Positions 23,590-32,046 of a DNA stretch of 64,000 nt are shown here, piece after piece. Within the stretch, counting starts at the first letter, position 1. Each line of letters starts with the position of its first letter. The stretch lies in NCBI RefSeq assembly GCF_013409995.1, contig NZ_JACCBX010000003.1, positions 186,001 to 250,000 on the forward strand, given 5' to 3'. The position numbers and the translations under genes are program-made. Source of the DNA: Neobacillus driksii. GTDB taxonomy: Bacteria; Bacillota; Bacilli; Bacillales; Cytobacillaceae. The notes under the pieces are model-generated. The model saw only the letters and a program-made list of their open reading frames with translations, was not told where the DNA came from and searched no databases.

Positions 23590-23998
23590 GACTTTCACCG
23601 TTTTTATGAAGAATATTTCTCCACTCTAAGAACCCTTCATCTAAACCTCTTATCAAAAGTTCAGCAGTCCCCATATTTGTTGCAAGAGGAATAGAGTACA
23701 CGTCGCATAAACGAACGAGTGCTGTTACGTCGGGTTCATGTGGTTGAGCAGTCAGCGGATCACGAAAGAAGAAAATCGCATCCATATTATTTTTTGCAAT
23801 CATCGCACCTATTTCTTGATCTCCCCCAAGCGGGCCAGACTGGAATCTTGTAATAGGTAATCCAGTTGCCTCTTGGATTCTCATCCCAGTAGTTCCAGTT
23901 GCAAAAAGTGTATGTTTTGAAAAGATTGTTTGATATGCTGTTGCAAATTGTACAAGGTCATTTTTTTTATTATCGTGTGCTATTAAAGCTATATTCAT
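23579..23998 (-). CDS. mgsA: Methylglyoxal synthase
   Basis: Converts dihydroxyacetone phosphate to methylglyoxal, a bypass of lower glycolysis. 139 residues. [16 protein letters not shown], the phosphate-binding [23 protein letters not shown] with the catalytic Asp, and [15 protein letters not shown] are all present. It lies between dapB and bshB1 as in B. subtilis, where the product methylglyoxal is detoxified partly through bacillithiol (known link). Confidence 0.96.
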   Translation of the reverse strand: MNIALIAHDNKKNDLVQFATAYQTIFSKHTLFATGTTGMRIQEATGLPITRFQSGPLGGDQEIGAMIAKNNMDAIFFFRDPLTAQPHEPDVTALVRLCDVYSIPLATNMGTAELLIRGLDEGFLEWRNILHKNGESHER

Positions 23999-24008
23999 TG
24001 TAGTGCTC

Positions 24009-24812
24009 CTATTCTAGAATATTTTCAAGTCCATAAACAAAAATATCTTGCTTCATTACAGTTTCTACTGCTATCTTCACACCAGACATAAAGGAGGCAC
24101 GATTATAGGAATCATGACGAATCGATAATGTTTGACCATCTGAACCAAATAAAACCTGTTGATGTGCAACTAGTCCTGGGAGTCTCACGGAGTGAATATG
24201 CATTCCGTTAAACTCTGCACCTCTTGCTCCATTAATTGTTTCTTTCTCATCCGGATGACCCTGCTCTTTAAATTCCCTAACAGCCGCCATCATTTCAGCT
24301 GTTTTAACAGCAGTGCCTGATGGAGCATCCAATTTTCTATCATGATGAAGTTCTATTATTTCAATATCATTAAAATACTTTGCAGCCATTTGCGAGAACT
24401 TCATCATTAGCACTGCGCCAAGGGCAAAATTTGGAGCAATAATACAACCTAACTTCTTTTCCTTACATATCTTGTCCAACTCTTCTAAATCAGCTTTTGT
24501 AAACCCAGTCGTTCCTACAACTGGCCTCACATTATATTGCAGCGCTGTCCTGGCATGGTGCATTCCTACCTCAGGTGTAGTTAGGTCAATTAATACATCA
24601 CACTCAACGCTTTGCAGGGTCTTTTCGATTGTTGAGTAAATTGGGACATTCTTAATTGAATGGAAACCATCTATGTCACTTAACATGTGACCATCGTGTT
24701 TATGATCAACTACTGCAACTAGTTCAAAATGTTCAGTATTCGTTACCATTTTGACGGCCTCACTCCCCATCCTTCCACGGGGTCCCGCTATAATAATTTT
24801 TACACTATTCAT
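24009..24812 (-). CDS. dapB: 4-hydroxy-tetrahydrodipicolinate reductase
   Basis: NAD(P)H-dependent step of the lysine, diaminopimelate and dipicolinate pathway. 267 residues. The nucleotide-binding loop is [13 protein letters not shown]. The active-site signature is [20 protein letters not shown] with catalytic His-His and Lys. VGTTGF and [14 protein letters not shown] are standard. It begins one base after the ypjD stop codon. The product also feeds spore dipicolinate. Confidence 0.97.
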   Translation of the reverse strand: MNSVKIIIAGPRGRMGSEAVKMVTNTEHFELVAVVDHKHDGHMLSDIDGFHSIKNVPIYSTIEKTLQSVECDVLIDLTTPEVGMHHARTALQYNVRPVVGTTGFTKADLEELDKICKEKKLGCIIAPNFALGAVLMMKFSQMAAKYFNDIEIIELHHDRKLDAPSGTAVKTAEMMAAVREFKEQGHPDEKETINGARGAEFNGMHIHSVRLPGLVAHQQVLFGSDGQTLSIRHDSYNRASFMSGVKIAVETVMKQDIFVYGLENILE

Positions 24813-25169
24813 TCACTTACTCTCCTCATCTTTATTTTTTATCCTGGTCCAGCGATCTTTGTCTCTCGTATTAAATTTATTCATGACATAATCATGAGCC
24901 TGTTCCAAGTCAATATCCAATGAATTAGCCAGGCAAATGATGACAAAAAGAAGGTCTCCCAGTTCCTCTTCAATCGCCTTTTCGGTTTCGCTGGATTTCT
25001 TAGGCTTCTCACCATAATAATGATTAACTTCTCTAGCAAGTTCACCAAGCTCTTCTGTCAGGCGAGCCACCATCGCTAGAGGGCTAAAATACCCCTCTTT
25101 AAATTGACCTATGTATGTATCTACTTCCGTCTGCAGATCTTTGATAGATTTCCCTTCGGGCACACCCAT
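24813..25169 (-). CDS. ypjD: MazG-like nucleotide pyrophosphohydrolase YpjD
   Basis: A 118-residue all-alpha NTP pyrophosphohydrolase of the MazG type. The metal-binding pattern ExxE...ExxD appears as TEELGELAREV and EEELGDLLFVIICLAN. It probably removes non-canonical or excess nucleotides; the exact substrate is unknown. It is the first gene of the ypjD-dapB-mgsA-bshB1-bshA-cca-birA group. AGGAAGAGGTGA precedes the ATG. Confidence 0.88.
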   Translation of the reverse strand: MGVPEGKSIKDLQTEVDTYIGQFKEGYFSPLAMVARLTEELGELAREVNHYYGEKPKKSSETEKAIEEELGDLLFVIICLANSLDIDLEQAHDYVMNKFNTRDKDRWTRIKNKDEESK

Positions 25170-25339
25170 TCACCTCTTCCTGCGAATTACATCTACTAAA
25201 TACATTAGCTAAAATAAGTTCGATTTACAAATATTTTTATACTAAGTATAAACTTTCCTGCTTAGAATTGCTCTTCTATTGTGAATTCGTTATAATAAAA
25301 ACCGCTGAATGGGGAAAATTTGGCAGAGGAGGAAAAATC

Positions 25340-26212
25340 GTGATATTTGGTCTTAAAATGAAAAATGTTTTATTTATTCTAATTGGAACAGCGATTATGT
25401 CTTTTGGACTGGTCAATTTTAATATGCAAAATAAACTTGCTGAAGGCGGTTTTACAGGTATAACCCTTCTTCTTTATTTCATGTTTAAATGGGATCCATC
25501 TTATACAAACTTAATTTTAAATATCCCTCTCTTTTTCATCGGCTGGAAATTACTTGGAAGGAACGCTTTTATCTATACTATTATTGGGACAGTCGGCCTA
25601 TCTGTATTTTTGTGGATTTTCCAACGTTATTCTATCAACATGCCTCTAAAGGATGACCTATTACTGGCTGCACTATTTGCCGGTGTGTTTCTTGGAATTG
25701 GATTAGGCATTATCTTTCGTTATGGTGGTACAACAGGTGGAGTGGATATCATTGCACGACTTGTCCAGAAATATGCAGGTTGGAGTATAGGAAGGACTAT
25801 GTTTATCTTTGACATATGTGTGATTGGGGCGTCTGTTCTTACCTATCTGAATTATAAAGAGGCAATGTATACATTAGTCGCAGTATTTATCGGAGCGAGG
25901 GTGATTGATTTTATTCAAGAAGGAGCGTATACGGCCAGAGGTGCGATGATTGTCTCTGATAGAAATGATGATATTGCGAAAAAAATTATGGATGAGATGG
26001 ATCGTGGCGTTACGGTACTTAAGGGTTATGGCTCTTTTACAAAAATAGAACGTGAAGTGTTATATTGTGTCGTAGCTAAAAATGAGATTGTACGTTTGAA
26101 AAATTTAATCACCTCTGTTGACCCACATGCTTTTGTTTCGGTCACCGTTGTCCATGATGTACACGGAGAAGGTTTCACCTTAGATGAAAATAAAAAACCT
26201 ATTGAAATATAG
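25340..26212 (+). CDS. ypjC: YitT family membrane protein
   Basis: 290 residues starting at GTG 25340 after AGGAGG, the same length as B. subtilis YpjC. It has about five N-terminal membrane segments (VLFILIGTAIMSFGLVNF through YTLVAVFIGARVIDF). The family motif GLGIIFRYGGTTGGVDIIARLVQK is central. A C-terminal cytoplasmic DUF2179 domain follows (ARGAMIVSDRNDDIAKKIMDE, GVTVLKGYGSFTKIEREVLYCVV). Function is unknown. It is the one plus-strand gene in this stretch and is divergent from ypjD. Confidence 0.9.
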   Translation: MIFGLKMKNVLFILIGTAIMSFGLVNFNMQNKLAEGGFTGITLLLYFMFKWDPSYTNLILNIPLFFIGWKLLGRNAFIYTIIGTVGLSVFLWIFQRYSINMPLKDDLLLAALFAGVFLGIGLGIIFRYGGTTGGVDIIARLVQKYAGWSIGRTMFIFDICVIGASVLTYLNYKEAMYTLVAVFIGARVIDFIQEGAYTARGAMIVSDRNDDIAKKIMDEMDRGVTVLKGYGSFTKIEREVLYCVVAKNEIVRLKNLITSVDPHAFVSVTVVHDVHGEGFTLDENKKPIEI

Positions 26213-26392
26213 AAAAGCGCAAGTGCCTTGTTCAGGGGCGACAGGCATAAGACGAGCTGGCGAGAAGATTGCTTTTTAACCTTCTTGACGGATTGTCTGA
26301 AATGTGGAGGCTTATGCCTTCGTCCCAAGGAGCCGCAACTAGACATGCTTATGACCCCGAGCCCCTAGGCCGCTTGCGCTAGACAGCTAGAA
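26213..26392. repeat. Structured interspersed repeat (family B), copy 1
   Basis: A 180-bp element between ypjC and yugP, beginning immediately after the ypjC stop. Outer arms AGCGCAAG (26216-26223) and CTTGCGCT (26373-26380) are perfect inverted repeats. Inside, AGGGGC/GCCCCT and CATAAG/CTTATG continue the stem, with a further hairpin GAGAAG...CTTCTTG. The 23 bases at 26233-26255 are identical to 45035-45057. It encodes no protein. Similar elements are, to my memory, common in Bacillus-group genomes, but I cannot name this family. Confidence 0.65.
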
Positions 26393-26419
26393 AAGCAATG
26401 TCCTTCTGGACATTGCTTT
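26392..26419. terminator. Convergent terminator between ypjC and yugP
   Basis: A 12-bp perfect stem, AAAGCAATGTCC with GGACATTGCTTT, with a TTCT loop. The A/T flanks suit both directions. It overlaps the yugP stop codon. Confidence 0.85.
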
Positions 26420-27098
26420 ATTCATTACTTCTATTCATTCCCGTAAAAATAAGGACTAGCCTTAATAACTCCAAAACAGCTACAGCAGCCGCTGCTACAT
26501 ATGTTAATGCAGCTGCGTTTAAAACCTTTCTTGCATTCCGCTCTTCTTCATTGCGAATTAATCCTAAAGACACGACTTGGTCCATTGCCCGATTAGAGGC
26601 ATTAAATTCAACTGGCAACGTAATAACTTGGAAAAGTACGGCCGCTGCCATAAACACAATACCAGCTAACAACAGCCCGCTCATTTGAAAAAATATCCCA
26701 ATTAGAACAAGTATCCAAGAAAAGTTAGAACCAATATTTGCTACAGGAACTAAAGCATGACGAAAGCGTAAAAATGCATATCGCTGTGCGTCTTGTATTG
26801 CATGCCCGCACTCATGCGCTGCGATGGCAGTAGAAGCGATGGAATGACCACGATAATTTTCAGGGGATAACCTTACTGTTTTCGTTCTCGGGTCATAGTG
26901 ATCACTTAAAAATCCTCTTCCCTCTTCAACTCCAACATTTAACAATCCGTTTGCATTAAGTACGTCTCTTGCTACCTCTGCTCCTGTCCGATAGCTTGTA
27001 TTCTGTACACGAGAATATTTGACAAAAGTCCCCTTCACTCTAAATTGAGCCCAAAGGGGTACCAACATAACGATAAGAAAGTAAATTAAAAATCCCAT
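26418..27098 (-). CDS. yugP: YugP-like zinc metallopeptidase, membrane-bound
   Basis: 226 residues. An N-terminal membrane helix, a zinc site HECGH in STAIAAHECGHAIQDAQRY, and two or three C-terminal membrane helices (ILVLIGIFFQMSGLLLAGIVF, TYVAAAAVAVLELLRLVL). NASNRAMD near residue 188 is the conserved third-ligand region. The family is annotated as neutral zinc metallopeptidase; substrates are unknown. In B. subtilis yugP is elsewhere on the chromosome, so its location in the ypj cluster differs. Confidence 0.88.
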   Translation of the reverse strand: MGFLIYFLIVMLVPLWAQFRVKGTFVKYSRVQNTSYRTGAEVARDVLNANGLLNVGVEEGRGFLSDHYDPRTKTVRLSPENYRGHSIASTAIAAHECGHAIQDAQRYAFLRFRHALVPVANIGSNFSWILVLIGIFFQMSGLLLAGIVFMAAAVLFQVITLPVEFNASNRAMDQVVSLGLIRNEEERNARKVLNAAALTYVAAAAVAVLELLRLVLIFTGMNRSNE

Positions 27099-27148
27099 TT
27101 TGAACCTCCAGTACTTCTAACGGTGTAATCATCTTTGCGAAGTTCAAC

Positions 27149-27943
27149 TTAATCCTTATGAACTCTAGAACGGTTTTTTCGCATATCCTTTTCACCCTGA
27201 TATTTTCTCCAACCTACATAAGAAAGCGTTAAAATGATTATGCTTCCTGTTGAAATAATCACCCACCAAAGAGATGGGTCTGCTTCATCCTCATCCATGT
27301 TTTCAAAAAGATTCTTTAAATCCATTTCAAGTCCTTCTAATTCCTGTTGGCTTTTGACATTATTTACAACCTCAGAGCGATATTCATCAATAAAATTGAT
27401 ACGAGCGTCAATTCTTTGAATATTTTCTGCTGAAACGTCAATTTTCATACTTGGATAAATAACGTTGTATAAGGCCATAAAATTATTGAAATTTGAGTGA
27501 AAATGTGCGGTATCGCCTGTACTTGCGGCTTCCTTAGCGTCCTGGAATGCCGTTAAAATTTGATTCTTCATTTCAGTCCATAATGGTTGATGACTAGTAG
27601 CAATAGCATCAACGACTAAACGAAACTTCGTAAGTCTTTGGACTCTTTCCTCATATTCCATACTTGGGCTTGCTGCCGCCTCCATTGCCTCGTCATGAGA
27701 AACGGTAATGATCCTTAATTCATCCCTTGTAAAAGGATGTTCTTTGTTGGAAATATCAGTAAATTGTTCTGAAAAATAACTCAAAAGTTTTTTTCCATCA
27801 TCATATCTCTGAAATTTTATCATTTGAAGTGCTTCATCAGAGATATTATCAAGCTTCTCTATCGGCGTGTGCTCATGCGCACTTACCGTCATGGGAGTTA
27901 GCATAATGACAATTAAGAATATTAGAACCATTTTATACTTCAA
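27149..27943 (-). CDS. ypjB: Sporulation protein YpjB
   Basis: 264 residues with a signal peptide (MVLIFLIVIMLTPMTVSAHEH), a helical extracytoplasmic domain and one C-terminal membrane helix (WWVIISTGSIIILTLSYVGW) followed by a basic tail. It belongs to the YpjB family, which is expressed during sporulation in B. subtilis; the molecular role is unknown. Start TTG 27943 has GGGGGG 7 bases upstream; ATG 27931 is possible. Confidence 0.88.
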   Translation of the reverse strand: MKYKMVLIFLIVIMLTPMTVSAHEHTPIEKLDNISDEALQMIKFQRYDDGKKLLSYFSEQFTDISNKEHPFTRDELRIITVSHDEAMEAAASPSMEYEERVQRLTKFRLVVDAIATSHQPLWTEMKNQILTAFQDAKEAASTGDTAHFHSNFNNFMALYNVIYPSMKIDVSAENIQRIDARINFIDEYRSEVVNNVKSQQELEGLEMDLKNLFENMDEDEADPSLWWVIISTGSIIILTLSYVGWRKYQGEKDMRKNRSRVHKD

Positions 27944-28017
27944 ACCTTGTCCCCCCTATCATTACTATTAAAATGTATGAGGGGGTGGACAAGGTTAGAC
28001 CATCTTTTATCCTATCA

Positions 28018-28042
28018 AAAAACTATTTTAAATCTAGTTTTT
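28018..28042 (-). terminator. Weak terminator after ypjA
   Basis: On the minus strand AAAAACTA pairs with TAGTTTTT across a 9-base A/T loop. It overlaps the ypjA stop. The stem is short and A/T-rich, so this is tentative. Confidence 0.45.
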
Positions 28043-28631
28043 AAATTGTAAGTTTAAAACGATTCGGGCGTATCACTAAATAGTAACCGATTCCTACTGA
28101 TAACATCGATAGCCAAAAGGTAAAATAACCAATTTGAGGTGTGAATTCATTTAACATATGGTATCTCGGGAGCATGAAAAAAACATAGTCGATGACATCA
28201 TTGTGAAGTGTCCATATCGACGTTACTATGAGGTGCCACCATTTAAACCGATAAAAGGGAGAATACAATAATGCTTGAACTGCCATGGCAAAATGAGAAA
28301 AAATCAACATAACTCCTACCCAATCCAGCTCGCCTTGAACATTGAAAACTAGTAGATTCATGACTACAGCCCAGATGCCATACTTAAACAATGTAACAAT
28401 CGCAAGGGCTTCAATTAACGGCACGTTCTTTTTTAACAGGAACGCCATGATTACAAAAACAAAAAACAAACTAGCTGTAGGGCTGTCCGGAACAAAAATA
28501 AGGAAAATAGAAGGAGTTTCTTTTAATTGCCACCCATACCACACATACCCATAGACTGTTCCTGCAATATTAACGATAAGTAAAAGCCATAAAAATGACC
28601 TGTTAGCCAACAGAGGATATAACCATTTCAA
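28041..28631 (-). CDS. ypjA: YpjA, DUF1405 membrane protein
   Basis: 196 residues, with about six membrane helices from residue 11 to 185 and a short basic tail (RPNRFKL). It belongs to DUF1405, uncharacterised integral membrane proteins of Bacilli. It lies directly downstream of qcrABC, but a terminator separates them. No catalytic motif is visible. Confidence 0.85.
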   Translation of the reverse strand: MKWLYPLLANRSFLWLLLIVNIAGTVYGYVWYGWQLKETPSIFLIFVPDSPTASLFFVFVIMAFLLKKNVPLIEALAIVTLFKYGIWAVVMNLLVFNVQGELDWVGVMLIFSHFAMAVQALLYSPFYRFKWWHLIVTSIWTLHNDVIDYVFFMLPRYHMLNEFTPQIGYFTFWLSMLSVGIGYYLVIRPNRFKLTI

Positions 28632-28661
28632 TACGATTCCTCTTTTCCACTTATTAATAAT

Positions 28662-28689
28662 AAAAGCTGACGAAAATCCGTCAGCTTTT
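28662..28689 (-). terminator. Terminator of qcrABC
   Basis: An 11-bp perfect stem, AAAAGCTGACG with CGTCAGCTTTT, and a 6-base loop. It ends the qcr transcript before ypjA. Confidence 0.85.
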
Positions 28690-28702
28690 ATACAATCATT
28701 TA

Positions 28703-29476
28703 TTATTTCCCTAAGTTTGCGATGTATTCAGATAGCTTTTTAAGCTGATCGTCATCACCCTTAAAGACACCTGCAGGCATTGATCCTCTACCTTCTTTTG
28801 CAATGGTCGCAATTTCCTCAGCAGAAAGACCTGTTTCTATTAAGGTTGGGGCACCAGCTCCACCTTGGAAGCTGTCTCCATGACAAGTGATACATGTATT
28901 TTCGGAAGCAATTTTATATTCTTCAGATGTCTTATCAATTTCAACATCAGCAACAATTTTACCATATTCCTTTGCTGCTTCCCAGTCATGAGTAGAAGCA
29001 CCTTGCCATGTTAAAAATGTAATTGCAGCCAACGCTAACAGCATAAAAGCAGTTGCTAATGGACGTTTACTTGGACGACGTTCAGGTCCACGATCGATGA
29101 ACGGTGCTAGTAATAATGCTCCAAATGCTAGTCCTGGGATAACCATTGCTCCAATTACTGTATAAGGTCCTGCTGCGAATTCATACTTTAATAATTGGTA
29201 TAAGAATAAGAAATACCAGTCTGGCATTGGTACATAACCTGTATCTGATGGATCCGCAATCCTTTCAAGTGGACTCGGATGTGCAACAGTTAAACATAAA
29301 AAGCCGACAAGAAATACTGCCCCTACCAACCATTCTTTCAAAAGGAAGTTAGGCCAAAATGCCTCTGTTTTACCAGGGTATTCTGAGTAATCTTTTGGAA
29401 TATTTTTACTCGTACGGGCCTCAGGTGCCAAAACACGTGAGTCACCTACGAATTTCATTCCTTTACCGCGATGCAT
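28703..29476 (-). CDS. qcrC: Menaquinol:cytochrome c reductase cytochrome b/c subunit
   Basis: 257 residues. This is the Bacillus-type fusion of cytochrome b subunit IV (membrane helices at about 50-68, 105-125 and 138-158) and a C-terminal c-type cytochrome. The haem motif is CITCH, with axial Met in GSMPAGVF. It begins MHRGKGMKFVGDSR as in B. subtilis QcrC. The cytochrome domain is on the outer face. It is the last gene of qcrABC and a terminator follows. Confidence 0.96.
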   Translation of the reverse strand: MHRGKGMKFVGDSRVLAPEARTSKNIPKDYSEYPGKTEAFWPNFLLKEWLVGAVFLVGFLCLTVAHPSPLERIADPSDTGYVPMPDWYFLFLYQLLKYEFAAGPYTVIGAMVIPGLAFGALLLAPFIDRGPERRPSKRPLATAFMLLALAAITFLTWQGASTHDWEAAKEYGKIVADVEIDKTSEEYKIASENTCITCHGDSFQGGAGAPTLIETGLSAEEIATIAKEGRGSMPAGVFKGDDDQLKKLSEYIANLGK

Positions 29477-29538
29477 CGAACAATCCCCCTCCTTTATTCG
29501 TAAATTAAGCTAAAAAAGTATTTGGGTATCAAATAGTA

Positions 29539-30213
29539 TTAAAGTGGTCCTGATATACCCTGTTTACGAATCATCATGAAATGTGCTGCCATTAAAGCAA
29601 ATAAAGCAGCAGGTAAGAAGAACACGTGAATCGCAAAGAAACGAGTAAGGGTTTGAGCACCAACAATAGTCTCATGACCCGATAGTAGCGTTTTAAGGTA
29701 AACACCAATAAACGGAACTGCTTCAATAATTTGAAGCGTAACCTTTGTTGCGAACAACGCTTTCATATCCCAAGGTAGTAAATAACCAGTTAAACCTAAA
29801 GCCAGCATGATGAAGAAAATGAGAACTCCAACAATCCAGTTAAGTTCACGTGGTTTTTTGTATGCGCCTTGGAAGAAAACGCGTAATGTATGTAAGAACA
29901 TCATTACAATAACTAAACTCGCACCCCAGTGGTGCATACCGCGTACGATTTGTCCGAAAGCTACTTCATTTTGAAGGTAGAAAACAGATTCCCACGCGTT
30001 TTTAATATCTGGCACATAATACATCGTTAAGAACATACCAGAAAGAATTTGAATAACCGTAACAAAAAACGTTAGACCGCCAAAGCAATAAACGAACGCA
30101 GAGAAATGGTGCGCTGGATTTACATGCTCAGGGACTTCATGATCTGCGATATCGCGCCACAAAGGCGTAATATCTAAACGTTCATCTACCCAATCGTAAA
30201 TTTTGTTTAACAA
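29539..30213 (-). CDS. qcrB: Menaquinol:cytochrome c reductase cytochrome b subunit
   Basis: 224 residues, four membrane helices, two haem b groups bound by paired histidines (H-x-G, MHHWGA and FLHTLRV; FAIHVFFLP and AAHFMMI). The Cys in AFVYCFGG is the residue that links haem ci in the Bacillus b6f-like complex. GYLLPWD is the quinol site region. Start is TTG 30213 with GGAGG 8 bases before it. The gene begins 3 bases after the qcrA stop. Confidence 0.96.
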   Translation of the reverse strand: MLNKIYDWVDERLDITPLWRDIADHEVPEHVNPAHHFSAFVYCFGGLTFFVTVIQILSGMFLTMYYVPDIKNAWESVFYLQNEVAFGQIVRGMHHWGASLVIVMMFLHTLRVFFQGAYKKPRELNWIVGVLIFFIMLALGLTGYLLPWDMKALFATKVTLQIIEAVPFIGVYLKTLLSGHETIVGAQTLTRFFAIHVFFLPAALFALMAAHFMMIRKQGISGPL

Positions 30214-30216
30214 TGA

Positions 30217-30726
30217 TTACGCCTCCTTTGTCCGTGGTTCAGCTTTGCCTAAGTAAAGTAAACCGTCTTTTTCTTGAATTGGATACACATCAAGTGGTGC
30301 TAGTGGTGGAGTACCTTTTACGTTTGTTCCATCCTTTGTATACCGCCCAAAGTGACATGGACAGAAGAATTGATCCGGATGGTCTTCACTTGATGCCCAA
30401 CCAACAGTACAACCTAAGTGTTTACAAACTGGAGATAGGGCAACAATGTTATCCTGTTCATCCTTATAAACCCATGCCGTATTAGTAACGTCTGAAGTAT
30501 ACCAAGCATCCTTTTGCTCAAACGTGAAATCGACTCTTTGTGGTTCTGTAGTGATGTCTTTAATTTTCAATGGAGTTGCAATAAAATCTCCACCTGCTTC
30601 GGCCTTTAATACAGGATCAATGGCGAAACGAACCATTGGCATTAACATACCTGCTGCCATAAAACCCCCTACACCTGTCAAAGTATAGCTTAAAAATTGT
30701 CTTCTTGATACGCGATGCTTACTCAT
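30217..30726 (-). CDS. qcrA: Rieske iron-sulfur subunit of menaquinol:cytochrome c reductase
   Basis: 169 residues from ATG 30726 (after GAGGGGGG). It has a twin-arginine-like segment SRRQFLSY, a membrane anchor, and a Rieske domain whose [2Fe-2S] ligands are in CKHLGC and CPCHFG. The Pro-rich PPLAPLDVYP loop is typical. It accepts electrons from menaquinol. It is the first gene of qcrABC behind a strong promoter. Confidence 0.96.
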   Translation of the reverse strand: MSKHRVSRRQFLSYTLTGVGGFMAAGMLMPMVRFAIDPVLKAEAGGDFIATPLKIKDITTEPQRVDFTFEQKDAWYTSDVTNTAWVYKDEQDNIVALSPVCKHLGCTVGWASSEDHPDQFFCPCHFGRYTKDGTNVKGTPPLAPLDVYPIQEKDGLLYLGKAEPRTKEA

Positions 30727-30799
30727 GCTTATCCCCCCTCTATTCACAAGTTAAGTCCATCGGACATAAATTAAACACATATAAAACTAGGACATAACC

Positions 30800-30828
30800 A
30801 TGATATATCAATCTTTATCCTAGGTCAA
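30800..30828 (-). promoter_or_regulatory. Sigma A promoter of qcrABC
   Basis: TTGACC (30828-30823), 17 bases, then TATCAT (30805-30800) on the minus strand. The start point near 30793 gives a leader of about 65 bases to the qcrA ATG. Confidence 0.8.
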
Positions 30829-30866
30829 TATCATACTATTTTAAAAACATGTTAATCAGCAAAGAA

Positions 30867-31331
30867 TTACAAATTTTCATGCCACTTTTGCGTAAAAAGG
30901 GACTGGAGCTGCTTTACTTGACTTTCAACCATTGAAATCCTTTGTGATTCATTCAAATGCTCCAGCGGCAGAGATGGAAGCCAAATTAATGAACCTTTAA
31001 GCTCGTCCTCAAAGTTCTTCCAATCAATCTCAGACGTTATGTAAAATATATGTTTAAACTGTTCTTTATCAATATTCTCTTCCCATTTCTTCAATCCATT
31101 TATTATATCCTCATACTGATCACTTTTTAAGTATGTATATGGAGGAACCAACATCAGTCTTCCAGTAAATTGTCTCTCCAGGTAATTCGTTAGTAACGTA
31201 ATAAATTCTGCGTTTGATGCAGATTGTTTCATTTCATTTCCAAATGAAACAGAATACAATGGGATTACTGCGGTATCCACGTATTCTTTTGCAGTTAAAT
31301 ATATTTCTATATCCTTTGATACCCACTTCAT
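30867..31331 (-). CDS. ypiF: YpiF, DUF2487 family protein
   Basis: 154 residues, soluble, of the DUF2487 family. It begins MKWVSKDIEIYLTAKEYVDTAVIPLYSVSFG, characteristic of YpiF. It has no membrane span or catalytic motif that I recognise. It follows ypiB, separated by a terminator, and precedes the qcr promoter as in B. subtilis. GGGAGGTG precedes the ATG. Confidence 0.85.
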   Translation of the reverse strand: MKWVSKDIEIYLTAKEYVDTAVIPLYSVSFGNEMKQSASNAEFITLLTNYLERQFTGRLMLVPPYTYLKSDQYEDIINGLKKWEENIDKEQFKHIFYITSEIDWKNFEDELKGSLIWLPSLPLEHLNESQRISMVESQVKQLQSLFTQKWHENL

Positions 31332-31430
31332 TTATACACACCTCCCTTTTCTTCACCATTAGTTCCATCATATCATTTTTTTTTATAAAACATAAAAGGA
31401 AAAGAGAGAAAAAATTCAGTAAACAAACAA

Positions 31431-31461
31431 AATGGAAGCTTGCTTATCGCAAGCTTCCATT
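31431..31461 (-). terminator. Terminator of ypiB
   Basis: A 13-bp perfect stem, AATGGAAGCTTGC with GCAAGCTTCCATT, and a 5-base loop. A T-rich tail (TTTGTTTGTTTAC) follows on the minus strand. The last codons and stop of ypiB (31444) lie inside the loop and arm. Confidence 0.85.
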
Positions 31462-32010
31462 TTGTTCTGCTTCTTTAAGTTGATTTAGCTTTTCTGTTAA
31501 GGCACGAAAGGCTGTTTTATCCTGCTTATCAAGGGCTTCATCAATTAATTGAAGCAGCTTCTCGCGTTGAAAACGTTCAATGCTGTTTTGCAAAAATTGT
31601 TCTGCAATGATTCCGTCTTTTTCATTTACTTGAAGGTGTTTCGGAACAAATGGGTTTTCCTCTAATACAGCAGCGTATTGGTGCGCTTGATTCGATGCAT
31701 GAAAGTTTAATTGAATAAAAATATCTTCATCACGATTTAAGCGAATATCATGAAAGGATTTTTCAGCATCAGTTGTCATAACATTCTCTTTATAAAAGCG
31801 AAATGGTACCTTATCAACGCAGTGAGTGGACATAATTAAACCACGCGGACAATACTGTGCTTGCTCTACAAAATGGACCTTCTCCATTAATTGGTCGTGA
31901 CTCATTAAATAATTAAGAATCCAAACACACTCTCTTCGTTTTAATTGATAATGATTTAAAAACCAGCGAATAAAGTCCTTTTTCTCGTTGACAGAAACAG
32001 GGGTTGCCAT
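31444..32010 (-). CDS. ypiB: YpiB, UPF0302 family protein
   Basis: 188 residues, soluble, of the UPF0302/YpiB family. The N-terminal helical region [26 protein letters not shown] and the [35 protein letters not shown] segment are conserved. An IDEAL-type C-terminal helix ([23 protein letters not shown]) matches the IDEAL domain, the motif after which that family is named. Function is unknown. It lies 36 bases downstream of ypiA and shares its transcript. Confidence 0.88.
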   Translation of the reverse strand: MATPVSVNEKKDFIRWFLNHYQLKRRECVWILNYLMSHDQLMEKVHFVEQAQYCPRGLIMSTHCVDKVPFRFYKENVMTTDAEKSFHDIRLNRDEDIFIQLNFHASNQAHQYAAVLEENPFVPKHLQVNEKDGIIAEQFLQNSIERFQREKLLQLIDEALDKQDKTAFRALTEKLNQLKEAEQNGSLR

Positions 32011-32046
32011 ATGATAGTTTCCCTCCTCTGTATATTCAGCTTTTTA

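Noticed and set aside
25268..25339. Longer N-terminus for ypjC
   Set aside because: The extra 24 codons contain the AGGAGG that serves GTG 25340, and the 290-residue form equals the B. subtilis length.
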